Below, one piece after another: positions 1 through 6,718 of a stretch of DNA of 64,000 bases; within the stretch, counting starts at the first letter, position 1; the number at the start of each line of letters is the position of its first letter. The notes beneath the pieces are model-generated. The model saw only the letters and a list, made by a program, of their open reading frames with translations. It had not been told where the DNA came from and did not search any database. The position numbers were made by a program, and so were the translations under genes. The stretch is from contig NZ_JADYUI010000002.1 of NCBI RefSeq assembly GCF_021531695.1, forward strand, positions 124,001-188,000, given 5' to 3'. The DNA is from Roseburia hominis. GTDB lineage: Bacteria; Bacillota; Clostridia; Lachnospirales; Lachnospiraceae.

Positions 1-227
1 GAACTCGCCAAAGTTTCTGACGGTGCTATTTTTCTTTTTAATCTGCAACGAAGATTAACTCGCTCACGCTCCGCATTGATTTGTTTCAAACGATTTCCGA
101 CACCGAGCATTGCAAGCCCAATCAGAAACACGATTCCACCAATCACAGGTTGTCCATCATAACCGCAGGCTGACAATATCGCCGCCGTGGCTCCGGATAC
201 CATGAGAATGTTTCCTGTCTTAATCAA
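1..227 (-). CDS. Small membrane protein of the mobile element (partial)
   Basis: The reading frame runs off the left edge; about 75 codons are visible. I place the start at a TTG (225-227), which directly follows the stop of the upstream excisionase-like gene and has AGGAGG eight bases before it. An internal ATG nine codons on lacks such a site. The N-terminal part holds two hydrophobic stretches around a CGYDGQP turn, and the second (GGIVFLIGLAMLGVG) is a good membrane helix. A basic tail follows (RCRLKRKIAP). I do not recognise a family. The position suggests an early gene of the element under the same promoter as the Cro-like gene. Confidence 0.5.
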   Translation of the reverse strand, partial: MIKTGNILMVSGATAAILSACGYDGQPVIGGIVFLIGLAMLGVGNRLKQINAERERVNLRCRLKRKIAPSETLAS

Positions 228-440
228 TCAAACAACCTCCTGTTCTATATTTTTGACCTGCTCTACCGGATGATTCTCAATATACTTTTCCAAATCGGAA
301 CCCCTAACCCTTTTTCCGTTATTTATTAATAGATACGGCAGTTCTCCATTTTTCAGCATATCGTACACTACACTCTTGCTTGTGCAAAGCAGTTCTGCCA
401 CCTCAGATACTCGATAAATAGGCTTATAAGCTTCAATCAT
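228..440 (-). CDS. Excisionase-like helix-turn-helix protein
   Basis: A 70-residue MerR/excisionase-type DNA-binding protein. The core YRVSEVAELLCTSKSVVYDM is the winged helix-turn-helix seen in Xis-like proteins, and GKRVRGSDLEKYIENH is the usual wing plus final helix. Such proteins bend DNA at attachment sites to favour excision, or act as small regulators. An upstream in-frame ATG at 449 touches the AAAGGAG ribosome site. The ATG at 440 lies nine bases after it and is the likelier start. The gene is co-directional with the Cro-like gene (464-694) and probably co-transcribed with it. The excisionase role is inferred from fold, size and context. Confidence 0.75.
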   Translation of the reverse strand: MIEAYKPIYRVSEVAELLCTSKSVVYDMLKNGELPYLLINNGKRVRGSDLEKYIENHPVEQVKNIEQEVV

Positions 441-463
441 TAACTCCATCTCCTTTCATTCTC

Positions 464-694
464 TTACTTGCGTCTTTTTCTACTTTTAGTAGACTGTTTG
501 GGTAAAAAAATATTATCCATTGGAATCCCATACAAATTAGATAAGAATGATAATTGTGAAACCCCTGGTATATTTTTTCCATTCTCCCAGTTTCCTAATG
601 TTGCCTTTGAAATATGCATTTCTTTCGCAACTTCATCCTGCGTCATATTTGCATTTACTCTAGCAGCCGCAAGACTTATCTTTAATTCTTTCAA
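464..694 (-). CDS. Cro-like XRE-family regulator
   Basis: A 76-residue single-domain helix-turn-helix protein. The motif NMTQDEVAKEMHISKATLGNWENGKNIP is a textbook HTH_3 fold, followed by a short helix and a basic tail (KSRKRRK). It starts with TTG (692-694) after a purine-rich stretch. It faces the CI-like gene at 835 across a shared promoter region. A palindrome lies inside its promoter and a related one at its 3' end. This arrangement suggests a lysis/lysogeny or excision switch in which this protein is the small opposing regulator. Which of the two XRE proteins binds the palindromes is not shown by the sequence. Confidence 0.8.
   Translation of the reverse strand: MKELKISLAAARVNANMTQDEVAKEMHISKATLGNWENGKNIPGVSQLSFLSNLYGIPMDNIFLPKQSTKSRKRRK
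480..492. promoter_or_regulatory. Candidate second operator (CTACT-TTT-AGTAG)
   Basis: An inverted repeat with 5-bp arms, CTACTTTTAGTAG, very close to the promoter operator CTACTTAAAGTAG at 728-740. It lies within the last codons of the Cro-like gene, just before the excisionase-like gene. It could be a second binding site for the same repressor. It also overlaps coding sequence, so chance similarity is possible. Confidence 0.4.
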
Positions 695-719
695 TATCTC
701 ACTTCCCTTCCATGCCTAC

Positions 720-748
720 ACTATACTCTACTTAAAGTAGAAAGTCAA
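720..748 (-). promoter_or_regulatory. Promoter of the Cro-like gene with embedded operator
   Basis: On the minus strand TTGACT (743-748) and TATAGT (720-725) are separated by exactly 17 bp. The spacer is almost filled by the palindrome CTACTTAAAGTAG (728-740, 6-bp arms around one base). A repressor bound there would block RNA polymerase. The start of the Cro-like gene is about 25 bases downstream. Confidence 0.75.
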
Positions 749-756
749 TACTTTTT

Positions 757-782
757 GTAAACTTTTTTTATTTCTAGTTTAC
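757..782. promoter_or_regulatory. Inverted repeat GTAAAC-N14-GTTTAC at the divergent promoter
   Basis: Six-base arms at 757-762 and 777-782. The right arm overlaps the -35 box of the CI-like gene's promoter. It is placed as a possible operator between the two divergent promoters, but its arms differ from the CTACT palindrome. Confidence 0.35.
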
Positions 783-806
783 TTTTAGAAATACGCATAG
801 TATAAT
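778..806 (+). promoter_or_regulatory. Promoter of the CI-like repressor gene
   Basis: TTTACT (778-783), a 17-bp spacer and a perfect TATAAT (801-806). The gene's AGAGGAGG ribosome site follows, with the ATG at 835. It is divergent from, and about 30 bp away from, the promoter of the Cro-like gene. Confidence 0.75.
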
Positions 807-834
807 GAAGTCATAATCAGAGAGGAGGCATCAT

Positions 835-1230
835 ATGTCAGAAGATGAATTCAAAAAAATTTTCTCTAAAAAACTAAAATATTATATGAATAAATACGAA
901 AAGACACAGTCCGATCTAGTAAACGATTTAGGATTTAACAAATCAACTGTATCTACATGGATAAATGGAGTAAAAATTCCTCGTATGGATAAAATAGATG
1001 CTCTGTGTAACTATTTCCATATCAGACGCTCTGATTTACTAGAAGATAAGGATGATTACAATGAGGACAGCTATTACATGAATAGTGACACACGGGAAAT
1101 GGCAGAATTTATGTTTAAAAATCCAGAATACAAAGTTCTGTTTGATGCTTCCAGAAAAACAAAGCCGGAAGATATTCAATTTGTAGCTGACATGATAAAC
1201 AGAGTAAACGGAAACAACAACGCAGAATAG
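835..1230 (+). CDS. CI-like XRE-family repressor
   Basis: A 131-residue protein. Residues 8-70 form an XRE helix-turn-helix (TQSDLVNDLGFNKSTVSTWINGVKIP), and FHIRRSDLLEDK ends the domain in the usual way. The C-terminal 60 residues are acidic and helical with no S24 peptidase motif, so LexA-type self-cleavage is not expected. The next gene encodes an ImmA/IrrE-like metalloprotein. In ICEBs1-type systems an ImmA protease cleaves the ImmR repressor to induce the element, and this pair is a plausible analogue. The start is supported by GAGGAGG eight bases upstream. Confidence 0.8.
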   Translation: MSEDEFKKIFSKKLKYYMNKYEKTQSDLVNDLGFNKSTVSTWINGVKIPRMDKIDALCNYFHIRRSDLLEDKDDYNEDSYYMNSDTREMAEFMFKNPEYKVLFDASRKTKPEDIQFVADMINRVNGNNNAE

Positions 1231-1301
1231 GGTTACATAACAACTGTCCCAAATATTGTACACATGATAAACTACAATGTATGAAAAGGAGTTGATGTAC
1301 A

Positions 1302-1517
1302 ATGGAGAACGTGCGAACAATATACTGCGATATGCCTAATACGATTGGGGGTTTTACAATATTAGTAGATGACTTTTTTACAATCGTGCTGAATCAAAAT
1401 CTTTCTCATGAAAAAAACCTTGAATCTTATATGCATGAATTAGAACATATAAAAAATGGGGATTTTGATAAAAAGGTATCTGCTGGATTGATTGAAATTA
1501 TGGCACATGCACACTAA
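1302..1517 (+). CDS. Mini ImmA/IrrE-family metallopeptidase-like protein
   Basis: A 71-residue protein whose centre carries HELEHIKNGD, the HExxH zinc-peptidase motif with the downstream acidic residue typical of ImmA/IrrE proteins. It is about half the usual length: the N-terminal strand region and the HExxH helix remain, but little follows. It sits directly after the CI-like repressor and has its own AAAGGAG site. Known ImmA proteins inactivate the element's repressor, so that is the inferred role. With so small a protein, loss of activity or a binding-only role is also possible. Confidence 0.7.
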   Translation: MENVRTIYCDMPNTIGGFTILVDDFFTIVLNQNLSHEKNLESYMHELEHIKNGDFDKKVSAGLIEIMAHAH

Positions 1518-1648
1518 CTCTAAAATAATTATATCGTGATTTAATCAAGTCGAAAAAAGTCGATTATTTTCTATTTAACTCATCTAGTAAGTAGCATAAA
1601 ATATTTTATATAGCATGTGCTAAATATATACGAAAGAAGGAACATATT

Positions 1649-3268
1649 TTGAAGAAAAAATGGTATTTTAGTGATTGGTTTATCGGTATTTTATTCTTTT
1701 TCTGGCCACTGTATGGAATTCCTCTTATCGCAGGAATTATACTTCTAATAGTAAGAAACTCTTACGCCAAAAAAGAAAACAGCCAAAAGGATGAACAAAT
1801 AAATAATCTAATGATTCAGAATCAATTTTTATTTAATAAGGTGAATGAAGCAAACCAGATAGAAAACGAGCAAATCAGGAATTTGCAGGAACAAAATAAT
1901 TCTCTTTCATTAGAAATAGATAATTTGAATGAAAAGCTAAATTCCCTTAATGCACATGATTATTTTGAAGTTCAAGAAAAAATCCAAAAAGCAAACGAGG
2001 AATTAAATAGATATTCATCAGATAAAACACAGCTATCACTTGAAATAGAACGATTATCTCTTGAAAATGAGAAACTTACCAAATCTATCGCATCAAACAA
2101 AAAGAAAATTGTACAAATAAGGGATTTATATGACAGCATAAAATACACACTTGATAATTTCTTTGATACGGACAAATTTTCTTATGATTATATCTCTTTC
2201 ACGAAATATGAAAGAACAATTGATGAAATAACTCCATCTGTAATACTGAAATTACACAGTATGGATATAAGAGAATTAAGAAAAGCTTTTAATAACAATG
2301 AAAAAGAGATAAATAATATCCTGGATCAATATTCTGCTCGATACACAACAAAAGCAAATAAGGCAATTTATGCGCTTATGGTAATCGCATTAAGAGCAGA
2401 GCTACAAAATATTTTATATAATTTAAAATACGAAAAATTAGACGACGCTATTGAGCAAGTAAAGATTGTCACTCAGAAATACCTTTCCATTGCTTCTGAT
2501 GGAAATCAAAGTATTGCTGTTACATTAACTAAATTTATTGGTCAGATAGAATATTTATTTATAAACTCTGTAAAAATCGAATACAACTACTATGTTAAGA
2601 AAGAACAAATAAAACAAGAACAGCAGGCATTACGCGAGCAAATGAAGCAAGAGGCTGCAGAACGAAAGGCTCTTGAAGAAGAAAAGAAAAAAGTTGAACA
2701 GGAAGAACAAAAATATAATGCAGAAATCGAGAAAATAAAAGCACAAATTGAAACAGCTGCTTCTTCTGAAATAGAATTACTTAATGCAAAAATACTTGAA
2801 TTACAATCAAAATTATCTGATGTCGCAATCAAGAAAGATGAAATCACATCTCTGCAAAACGGAAAAGCCGGAACTGTATATATTATCAGTAACCTTGGAT
2901 CATTCGGCGAAAATGTATTTAAGGTAGGCATGACACGTAGAATGAATCCACAAGACAGGGTAAATGAATTAGGAGATGCCAGTGTACCCTTCAAATTTGA
3001 TGTACATAGTTTTATTTTCTCCGAAGATGCTGTTTCTCTCGAAAATAAAATGCATAAGATTCTTGAATCAAAAAGAGTAAATAAAGTGAACAGCAGAAAA
3101 GAATTTTTCAACGTATCTATCGATGAACTAGAACAAATAGTTTATGAAATAGAACCGACAGCGGAATTTAACAAAACAATGCTTGCAGAAGAATATAGAC
3201 AATCTATTTCAAGTGATGAAATGTATTCAACCGATTACGAATCTGACGAGGACGAAGACATAGAATAG
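1649..3268 (+). CDS. Membrane-anchored coiled-coil DUF4041 protein with C-terminal T5orf172/GIY-YIG domain
   Basis: A 539-residue protein starting at TTG (1649-1651) with AGAAGG upstream. Residues 10-36 form one membrane segment. About 45-140 is a coiled coil rich in E, N and L. About 145-300 matches my recollection of DUF4041, and a second K/E/Q coiled coil runs to about 395. Residues about 405-500 are a T5orf172-type GIY-YIG fold: GTVYIIS and VFKVGMTRR supply the paired tyrosine/aromatic strands and the arginine. An E in SLENKMHKIL and an N in KEFFNVS match the later catalytic positions. The tail is very acidic. Such proteins are common next to integrases in Firmicutes elements, and their function is unsettled. 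A role in DNA handling, exclusion or defence is inference. Confidence 0.75.
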   Translation: MKKKWYFSDWFIGILFFFWPLYGIPLIAGIILLIVRNSYAKKENSQKDEQINNLMIQNQFLFNKVNEANQIENEQIRNLQEQNNSLSLEIDNLNEKLNSLNAHDYFEVQEKIQKANEELNRYSSDKTQLSLEIERLSLENEKLTKSIASNKKKIVQIRDLYDSIKYTLDNFFDTDKFSYDYISFTKYERTIDEITPSVILKLHSMDIRELRKAFNNNEKEINNILDQYSARYTTKANKAIYALMVIALRAELQNILYNLKYEKLDDAIEQVKIVTQKYLSIASDGNQSIAVTLTKFIGQIEYLFINSVKIEYNYYVKKEQIKQEQQALREQMKQEAAERKALEEEKKKVEQEEQKYNAEIEKIKAQIETAASSEIELLNAKILELQSKLSDVAIKKDEITSLQNGKAGTVYIISNLGSFGENVFKVGMTRRMNPQDRVNELGDASVPFKFDVHSFIFSEDAVSLENKMHKILESKRVNKVNSRKEFFNVSIDELEQIVYEIEPTAEFNKTMLAEEYRQSISSDEMYSTDYESDEDEDIE

Positions 3269-3307
3269 CATAAAAAACCGCCCTGCTGCTACCAACAACA
3301 AGGCGGA

Positions 3308-3360
3308 TGCTCCTGAATGATACAGAAGCCATAAGCAAGCATATTGTATCATTCGGAGCA
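3308..3360. repeat. Inverted repeat upstream of the integrase gene
   Basis: Arms 3308-3324 and 3345-3360 share TGCTCC(T)GAATGATACA in opposite orientation, 16 matched bases with a single bulge and a 20-base loop. It lies about 70 bp before the integrase start. Just upstream (3277-3303) is a CCGCC/GGCGG hairpin that on the minus strand is followed by six T. Together they may form an mRNA structure controlling integrase expression, or a recombinase-related site. Function unknown. Confidence 0.6.
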
Positions 3361-3432
3361 GCCAAACGCAAGCGGAACACCAGTTCCGTGCTAGCTGTTA
3401 TTTTTATACACATTTTTAAGGAGGATGATACT

Positions 3433-4809
3433 ATGGCAACTGTTAGTACAAGGAATCGTAATAAGAACAAGCTGGACAGAAATGGAAAGCCAAAGGCACC
3501 AAACTGGGAATACCGGTTTGACACTGCCCCTATTGACGGCAAGAGGAAACAGGTATGCAAAAGCGGATTTCGGACAAAGGGAGAAGCCGAAGCCGCAGGC
3601 AATAAAGCACTGGCGGAGTATAATAATGCAGGCACTTACTTCTCTCCTTCCGAAATCTCCGTGTCAGATTATCTGGATTACTGGGTGAAAAACTACTGCC
3701 TGCTCAACATATCGGACAGCACACTCGTAGCATACAGAAATATCATCAACAACCATATAAAACCAAGGATAGGCTCATACCGACTAAAAAGCGTTACAAC
3801 CATGATATTACAAGAAATGATAAATAATATATATGTGGAGCGTGGATTTACAAAAAATTTTATGAAAAATATCCTGAAAGTGGTAAAAGGATCCTTTAAA
3901 TATGCAAAGGTTACGGCAAAGATGATCCAGACAAATCCGGCAGAAGATGTTACGCTCCCAAAGACCGCACAAACTTCAGAGAGCGAAGAAATTATCATCT
4001 TAAGTAAATCAGACGTTATACGGATACTAGAACGTTTTAAAAAGAATACTTCACACTACTATGCTATACTAACAGCATATTATACTGGGTTGCGAATCTC
4101 CGAAGTATATGGCCTTACATGGGACTGCATTGATTTTGAAAATAGAACTTTGACAGTCAATAAGATATGCAAGAAAATACCTGTCAATGGCAAGGCATCT
4201 GATTCCACAAAAAGATACGGCACACATGGCAAAGCACTTACACGCTGGTATTTTGGTGCTTGTAAGACACCAACATCCTATCGGACAATATCTATCGGTG
4301 ATACTCTCCTTGCTGCCCTTAAAGAATATAAAGCATGGCAAGAAGATAATGAATTGCGCTACGGTGAATTTTATACGAAATATTACATAAAAGATGAGAC
4401 ATCTGAAACGCATAAAGAAGTGAAGCGGCTGATTCCAATGCAGGATGCCAATTTTGAAATTCCGATGGAAAGAGTATATCCGGTATTTATAAAAGAGGAC
4501 GGAAGCTTTCAGGGAACGGATTCAATGAAATATCCATCCAAAGTTATCAATTACGAACTCGGTATACATTTTAACTTTCATGCGCTGCGACACACTCACG
4601 CCACAATGCTCATAGAAGCTAATGTTCCTGTCAAAGCCGTGTCTGAACGTCTCGGACACTCTAACACAAGGACCACCCTTGAAACCTACGTCCACGTCAC
4701 AGAATCGATGCGTGATGATGCAGTAAACAAATTTGAGACATTCGGTAGCCTTGAAGATGATAAGATTGTCACAATCGGAGAAGCAAAACGCTCTGCAAAG
4801 ACCTCGTGA
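3433..4809 (+). CDS. int: Tyrosine recombinase / integrase
   Basis: A 458-residue site-specific integrase. The start is the ATG at 3433, eight bases after AAGGAGG; longer in-frame versions have no ribosome site. The N-terminal part has the arm-binding AP2-like region (residues about 18-60, WEYRFDTAPIDGKRKQV). A SAM-like core-binding domain covers about 75-165, and the catalytic domain starts near 185. Catalytic residues are visible: Arg in YYTGLRISEV, His-x-x-Arg in HALRHTHAT, His in RLGHSNTRTT, and the nucleophile Tyr in TLETYVHV. All are intact, so the enzyme should be active. It is the last gene of the element and ends about 100 bp from the SEC-C gene. Confidence 0.95.
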   Translation: MATVSTRNRNKNKLDRNGKPKAPNWEYRFDTAPIDGKRKQVCKSGFRTKGEAEAAGNKALAEYNNAGTYFSPSEISVSDYLDYWVKNYCLLNISDSTLVAYRNIINNHIKPRIGSYRLKSVTTMILQEMINNIYVERGFTKNFMKNILKVVKGSFKYAKVTAKMIQTNPAEDVTLPKTAQTSESEEIIILSKSDVIRILERFKKNTSHYYAILTAYYTGLRISEVYGLTWDCIDFENRTLTVNKICKKIPVNGKASDSTKRYGTHGKALTRWYFGACKTPTSYRTISIGDTLLAALKEYKAWQEDNELRYGEFYTKYYIKDETSETHKEVKRLIPMQDANFEIPMERVYPVFIKEDGSFQGTDSMKYPSKVINYELGIHFNFHALRHTHATMLIEANVPVKAVSERLGHSNTRTTLETYVHVTESMRDDAVNKFETFGSLEDDKIVTIGEAKRSAKTS

Positions 4810-4815
4810 AAATCT

Positions 4816-4850
4816 GTGGTCATAAAAATTTCGTGGTCAAATTGTGGTCA
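4816..4850. repeat. Three direct GTGGTCA repeats after the integrase
   Basis: GTGGTCA occurs at 4816-4822, 4833-4839 and 4844-4850 in the same orientation, just past the integrase stop and next to the inferred attachment site. Short direct repeats at this place are typical arm-type binding sites of the integrase N-terminal domain or of excisionase. That assignment is inferred from position. Confidence 0.6.
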
Positions 4851-4855
4851 AAGCA

Positions 4856-4893
4856 CAAAAATCCGGCGTCCTGGGAAATTCCAAAACACCGGA
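4856..4893 (-). terminator. Terminator after the SEC-C gene
   Basis: Read on the minus strand, a 12-bp stem (CCGGUGUUUUGG with CCAGGACGCCGG, three G-U pairs) is followed by ATTTTTG. It lies 17 bases past the SEC-C stop codon and ends transcription before it enters the integrase gene. Confidence 0.7.
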
Positions 4894-4960
4894 AACACAA
4901 TATCTGCTTTTATTTTCCGCAACAGAATTTGTATTTTTTACCGCTTCCGCAAGGACATGG
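4894..4960. other. Inferred attachment site in the 3' end of the SEC-C gene
   Basis: The integrase gene ends next to the 3' end of a conserved chromosomal gene, and no tRNA gene is near. Integration into 3' ends, with the core sequence restoring the last codons, is common for tyrosine recombinases. The last codons of the SEC-C gene (metal-binding [13 protein letters not shown]) are highly conserved DNA and a plausible core. The exact core cannot be set without the other end of the element. Confidence 0.45.
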
Positions 4961-5410
4961 ATCGTTACGACCTACTTTTTTACCAACGATAACTGTTCCT
5001 GATTTCTTCTGCTCCAGATATAGTTTCTTTCTGGTAAGTTCATCAAAGATATTGTTCCACATCGGAAGGTTGTATAACCAGTCTGCCTTTGCATCGACCA
5101 TGTTCTTATATAATTTTTCTTTATCAAATGCAAGGTTTACCTTGGTATCTTCTTCCATGGTTTCAATCGGATTCGGCTCAATTAAGCTGTCATTGATACC
5201 ATCCAGAAATCCAGTCATATCCATGATGCTAAGTCCGTATTTATCAGCTAATTCTTTTACCGTTCCCTCTACCTTTTCATCCGGGTTCGTAAGAAGTTTT
5301 TCATATACACCTTTTTCCACTAAAAAATATCTCTGCCAGAACTTTTGAAGTTCTCTTTTATCTGCATGCTGATCATAGGCTACTTTCTGCCATTCTTCTA
5401 ATAAAGCCAT
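4910..5410 (-). CDS. SEC-C motif protein
   Basis: A 166-residue soluble protein. Its final 20 residues are a SEC-C zinc-binding motif ([16 protein letters not shown]), the same motif found at the C-terminus of SecA. The rest is helical and acidic with no motif I know. Such stand-alone proteins are widespread in Clostridia and their function is unknown; zinc and ribosome or SecB-like binding has been suggested for the motif. It has its own promoter (5468-5496) and a terminator at 4856-4893, so it is monocistronic. Its 3' end borders the integrated element. Confidence 0.8.
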   Translation of the reverse strand: MALLEEWQKVAYDQHADKRELQKFWQRYFLVEKGVYEKLLTNPDEKVEGTVKELADKYGLSIMDMTGFLDGINDSLIEPNPIETMEEDTKVNLAFDKEKLYKNMVDAKADWLYNLPMWNNIFDELTRKKLYLEQKKSGTVIVGKKVGRNDPCPCGSGKKYKFCCGK

Positions 5411-5467
5411 TTTATATACCCTTCCTTTGTTTCTTCACTTATTATTTGCAAATCATGCATATAGAAT

Positions 5468-5496
5468 AGTATACCTCATAGTTACTAATTTTTCAA
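5468..5496 (-). promoter_or_regulatory. Promoter of the SEC-C gene
   Basis: On the minus strand TTGAAA (5491-5496), a 17-bp spacer and TATACT (5468-5473), about 58 bp before the ATG. Close to the vegetative sigma consensus. Confidence 0.7.
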
Positions 5497-5538
5497 ACTT
5501 TTTTGTATACTTTTTGCAATTTCGTTCATACTATGATT

Positions 5539-5659
5539 AGCCGGTAAAAGCAACGCATACCCCCATCCGTTCTTTTACCGGTTCTACCAAAGATGCGAAT
5601 ACTTATCCTCCCCTATAAGGAAAAAGCTGCCTTTTGTTTCAAAACAAAGGGCAGTTTTT
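5539..5659 (+). ncRNA. Candidate structured small RNA with own terminator
   Basis: A stretch of 120 nt in the gap 5411-5781 folds well on the plus strand. Stem 1 pairs 5539-5550 with 5572-5583 (core CCGGTAAAAG/CTTTTACCGG plus one A-U and one G-U). Its 21-nt loop holds CGCAT (5554-5558), which can pair with ATGCG at 5593-5597 to make a pseudoknot. A small hairpin (CTTAT 5602-5606 / ATAAG 5615-5619) follows. Last is an intrinsic terminator (5627-5654, CTGCC...GGCAG, then five T). The G-U pair in stem 1 is A-C on the other strand, which favours plus-strand transcription. A TATGAT at 5532-5537 may be the -10 box, but no good -35 is visible. I cannot assign a known family. Confidence 0.55.
5621..5659 (+). 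terminator. Intrinsic terminator of the candidate small RNA
   Basis: Stem CTGCCTTTTGTTT (5627-5639) with AAACAAAGGGCAG (5642-5654), one G-U pair, then TTTTT. The minus strand also ends in a T run (complement of AAAAA at 5621-5625), so it could work both ways. Confidence 0.8.
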
Positions 5660-5725
5660 CGTTTTCCGAAAAAAACTGTTACATAAATGCGAAAAAAGCA
5701 GACTTATTTCCTTTGTTTTTGTATA

Positions 5726-5754
5726 TTGACGACCGATAACATTTTCGTTATGAT
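5726..5754 (+). promoter_or_regulatory. Promoter of the small membrane protein gene
   Basis: TTGACG (5726-5731), 17-bp spacer, TATGAT (5749-5754). The spacer contains ATAAC...GTTAT, a short inverted repeat that could be an operator. It shows that the gene at 5782 does not depend on the upstream RNA candidate. Confidence 0.7.
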
Positions 5755-5781
5755 AACAATATCAAAAAGCGAGGTGTTTCC

Positions 5782-6027
5782 ATGAAAAAAGTAAAACAGA
5801 TTCTTGCCATCACAGGCTGCATTCTTTTGGTAGCTTTATATGTATCTACTCTGGTATTTGCCTTAATCGGAAGCGAAAATGCGATGAATTGCCTGCGTGC
5901 TTCCATTTATGCCACAATTGTCGTTCCGGTACTGATCTGGGCATATACTTTTATCTACCGGCTGTTAAAAAATCATTATTCTTATAAAAATAAGGATGAG
6001 GATACAGAAAACGATAAAGCAGACTAA
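5782..6027 (+). CDS. Small two-helix membrane protein
   Basis: An 81-residue protein with two strong hydrophobic segments (about residues 6-30 and 42-62). The tail is charged (KNKDEDTENDKAD) and probably cytoplasmic. GCGAGGTG lies eight bases before the ATG, and a consensus promoter precedes it. I do not recognise the family and propose no function. It stands alone: the Gld-type operon downstream is on the opposite strand and converges with it. Confidence 0.65.
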   Translation: MKKVKQILAITGCILLVALYVSTLVFALIGSENAMNCLRASIYATIVVPVLIWAYTFIYRLLKNHYSYKNKDEDTENDKAD

Positions 6028-6136
6028 TCCTCTTCACCCTTATAATTTTCTCATTCATGAAGAACTTACTTTATGCGCAAAATGTGTGTTATCAGAAACA
6101 TCCAACTTTCCACACACATTTCTACGCATTTGTATT

Positions 6137-6718
6137 TTATTCGTTCTCGGTACTCTCTGTACTGAGATCTTCGGTTGCTTTTAAATCTACAAGTGATTTT
6201 TGAAATGCCGCTTTTACATCAGTTTCCATAAGATATACCGTCTGATCTGTATCCACCATCATATAATCCTGATTCATCAATTCATTATGCATACCAAAAG
6301 TAAACGTTATCTTTTTATCCTTTGTTTCCACGGTAAGTGTCATTGTCGGATTGGAGAATCCATAATCTTCACTGCCTTCTTCATTTTCTTGGGCATCAAT
6401 TGCATCCTCAGCCTTTAAGTCTTTCAATGTCAAAAGCATGGTTTCAATTGCATCCTGATTCAACGCAAATGCCGTATCATTATCGCAGACCCAGTTATCC
6501 CCCTGTTTGGAAAAAGACAACTGATTCTCTTCGTATGCATAGGAAAAGGCTGTAATATCATCTGTATTCACATTTGTAACGACGATTTCTTCCGCTTTTT
6601 TCTCTTTTTTTTCGTTTTCTTCTGCCTTGTTGTTATAAGCCCGGATGCCAAAATAGGCACCCAGACAAACAATGAGAAGAATTATTAATATCAAAAATGT
6701 TCTTTTCTGGCTTTTCAT
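6137..6718 (-). CDS. DUF4340-family protein, last gene of the Gld-type ABC operon
   Basis: A 193-residue protein with one N-terminal membrane anchor (residues 7-26) and a K/E-rich linker. The extracellular domain (about 50-180) alternates short strands, as in DUF4340 proteins (ENQLSFSKQGDNWVCDND, TLTVETKDKKITFTFG). DUF4340 proteins regularly accompany GldG-like proteins. Its ATG follows the stop of the permease gene directly, so the two are translationally linked. It probably works outside the membrane with the GldG-like domain of its neighbour. Substrate unknown. Confidence 0.75.
   Translation of the reverse strand: MKSQKRTFLILIILLIVCLGAYFGIRAYNNKAEENEKKEKKAEEIVVTNVNTDDITAFSYAYEENQLSFSKQGDNWVCDNDTAFALNQDAIETMLLTLKDLKAEDAIDAQENEEGSEDYGFSNPTMTLTVETKDKKITFTFGMHNELMNQDYMMVDTDQTVYLMETDVKAAFQKSLVDLKATEDLSTESTENE

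Larger units (their letters stand above)
1..4893. mobile_element. Integrase-proximal end of an integrated prophage or ICE
   Basis: This is one end of an integrated element; the rest lies left of the window. The order is excisionase-like and Cro-like genes on the minus strand, then a divergent CI-like repressor, ImmA/IrrE-like protein, DUF4041/GIY-YIG protein and tyrosine integrase on the plus strand. That is the usual lysogeny/maintenance module of temperate Firmicutes elements. The genes are AT-richer and use more TTG starts than the chromosome to the right. The right boundary is inferred to lie between the integrase stop (4809) and the 3' end of the SEC-C gene (4910). Phage and conjugative element cannot be told apart without the missing part. 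Confidence 0.8.

Noticed and set aside
3307-3432. Integrase with 42 extra N-terminal residues
   Set aside because: The extra part lies in the inverted-repeat region and has no ribosome site; AAGGAGG stands before ATG 3433.
5621-5781. A riboswitch-type leader for the small membrane protein at 5782
   Set aside because: A consensus promoter (5726-5754) lies after the terminator, so the gene is read separately. The structure is reported as a stand-alone RNA candidate instead.
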